A stretch of DNA of 6,514 nt from CAYVSF01 sp046482855 (GTDB taxonomy: Bacteria; Bacteroidota; Bacteroidia; Bacteroidales; UBA12077). The notes under the pieces are model-generated. The model was not told where the DNA came from. It was given only the letters and a program-made list of their open reading frames with translations, and searched no databases. The stretch's first letter is position 1, and every line of letters begins with the position of its first letter. The position numbers and the translations under genes were made by a program. The DNA is taken from assembly GCA_046482855.1 (NCBI GenBank), contig JAWOEH010000034.1:1-6514 (forward strand). Direction: 5' to 3'. Below, piece after piece: positions 6,170 to 6,514 of the stretch.

Positions 6170-6514
6170 TTAGTGTATTCCTGCACATAAATCTATTGGC
6201 AGTAAATTGCTCAGTTCGATTCCTTCAGGTTTCACTTTTGCTTGCATGGCAATGATTTCAACGCCCTGCGCATGGGCTTCCCGAAGTGCTTCTGCATAAG
6301 CGGGATCAATGTCGGCAGCCGGACCAAAGGTTGTAACATCCATGCGTTGTATAATGTAGAGCATTACGGCACGAATGCCTTCTGCTTTAACACGTTTAAG
6401 GGTTTCTAAATGTTTTCGCCCGCGAGTGGTAACGGCATCTGGGAATAGCGCATAGTTTCCTGCTTTCATGGTGACATTCTTGACCTCGATAAAGCATTTA
6501 TTTGTATCGTTTTC
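6170..6514 (-). CDS. sfsA: SfsA family protein (DNA/RNA nuclease-like), C-terminal part, cut by window edge
   Basis: The visible 114 codons are the C-terminal half of SfsA, a protein of roughly 230-240 residues; the N-terminal DNA-binding OB-like part lies beyond the right edge. Visible residues 8-15 (FIEVKNVT) carry the Glu-x-Lys of the PD-(D/E)xK nuclease-like core. They are followed by FPDAVTTRGRKHLETL, a hallmark of the family, then a predicted strand-helix pattern (AVMLYIIQRMDV, then AYAEALREAHAQGVEIIAMQAKV). The frame continues upstream of the internal ATG at 6469 to the window end, so that ATG is not the start. In E. coli SfsA was named for stimulating sugar (maltose) fermentation genes, and it binds DNA; the family is also annotated as a nuclease. 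The physiological role in Bacteroidota is unclear. It is convergent with the receptor operon and not functionally linked to it by context. Confidence 0.94.
   Translation of the reverse strand, partial: ENDTNKCFIEVKNVTMKAGNYALFPDAVTTRGRKHLETLKRVKAEGIRAVMLYIIQRMDVTTFGPAADIDPAYAEALREAHAQGVEIIAMQAKVKPEGIELSNLLPIDLCAGIH

Noticed and set aside
1..6514. CRISPR array, tRNA or rRNA, insertion sequence or prophage genes
   Set aside because: No regularly spaced repeats, cloverleaf arms, ribosomal RNA motifs, transposase frames or phage genes were recognised on either strand.

Overview
The window looks like a chromosomal segment of a member of the Bacteroidota, probably from the Bacteroidales/Marinilabiliales side of the phylum; the genus cannot be read from the sequence. 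The grounds are a TonB-dependent receptor with an N-terminal carboxypeptidase-like domain, an adjacent DUF4249-type lipoprotein whose lipobox is followed by a Bacteroidota-style surface-export motif (Cys-Ser-Asp-Asp), A-rich leaders without strong Shine-Dalgarno sequences, and moderate to low GC content.

Layout. Positions 1-592 hold no convincing gene. This stretch contains short diverged repeats and a compact inverted-repeat element (about 262-372) that resembles a dispersed, REP-like intergenic repeat. A strong hairpin (593-634) then follows the end of a minus-strand methyl-accepting chemotaxis protein gene (645-2375, 576 aa). A 306-base divergent intergenic region (2376-2681) carries repeated and palindromic AT-rich motifs. 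On the plus strand come a 780-aa TonB-dependent outer-membrane receptor (2682-5024) and, 17 bases later, a 306-aa DUF4249 lipoprotein (5042-5962), almost certainly one operon. A 207-base convergent gap separates this operon from the C-terminal half of sfsA on the minus strand (6170 to the window edge).

How the genes fit together. The receptor and lipoprotein form a two-gene outer-membrane uptake unit of the kind in which a TonB-dependent transporter is paired with a DUF4249 protein rather than with SusD. The substrate is not evident, and no sigma/anti-sigma gene lies beside it. The chemoreceptor is divergently transcribed from this unit and has no che genes next to it, so it must signal to a distant CheA/CheW array. 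Whether it shares regulation or ligand with the transporter is speculation. SfsA is unrelated housekeeping or nuclease-family content.

No unmistakably new system is visible. The points most worth checking are the intergenic repeat element at the left end, the substrate of the receptor/DUF4249 pair, and the repeated motifs in the divergent promoter region.
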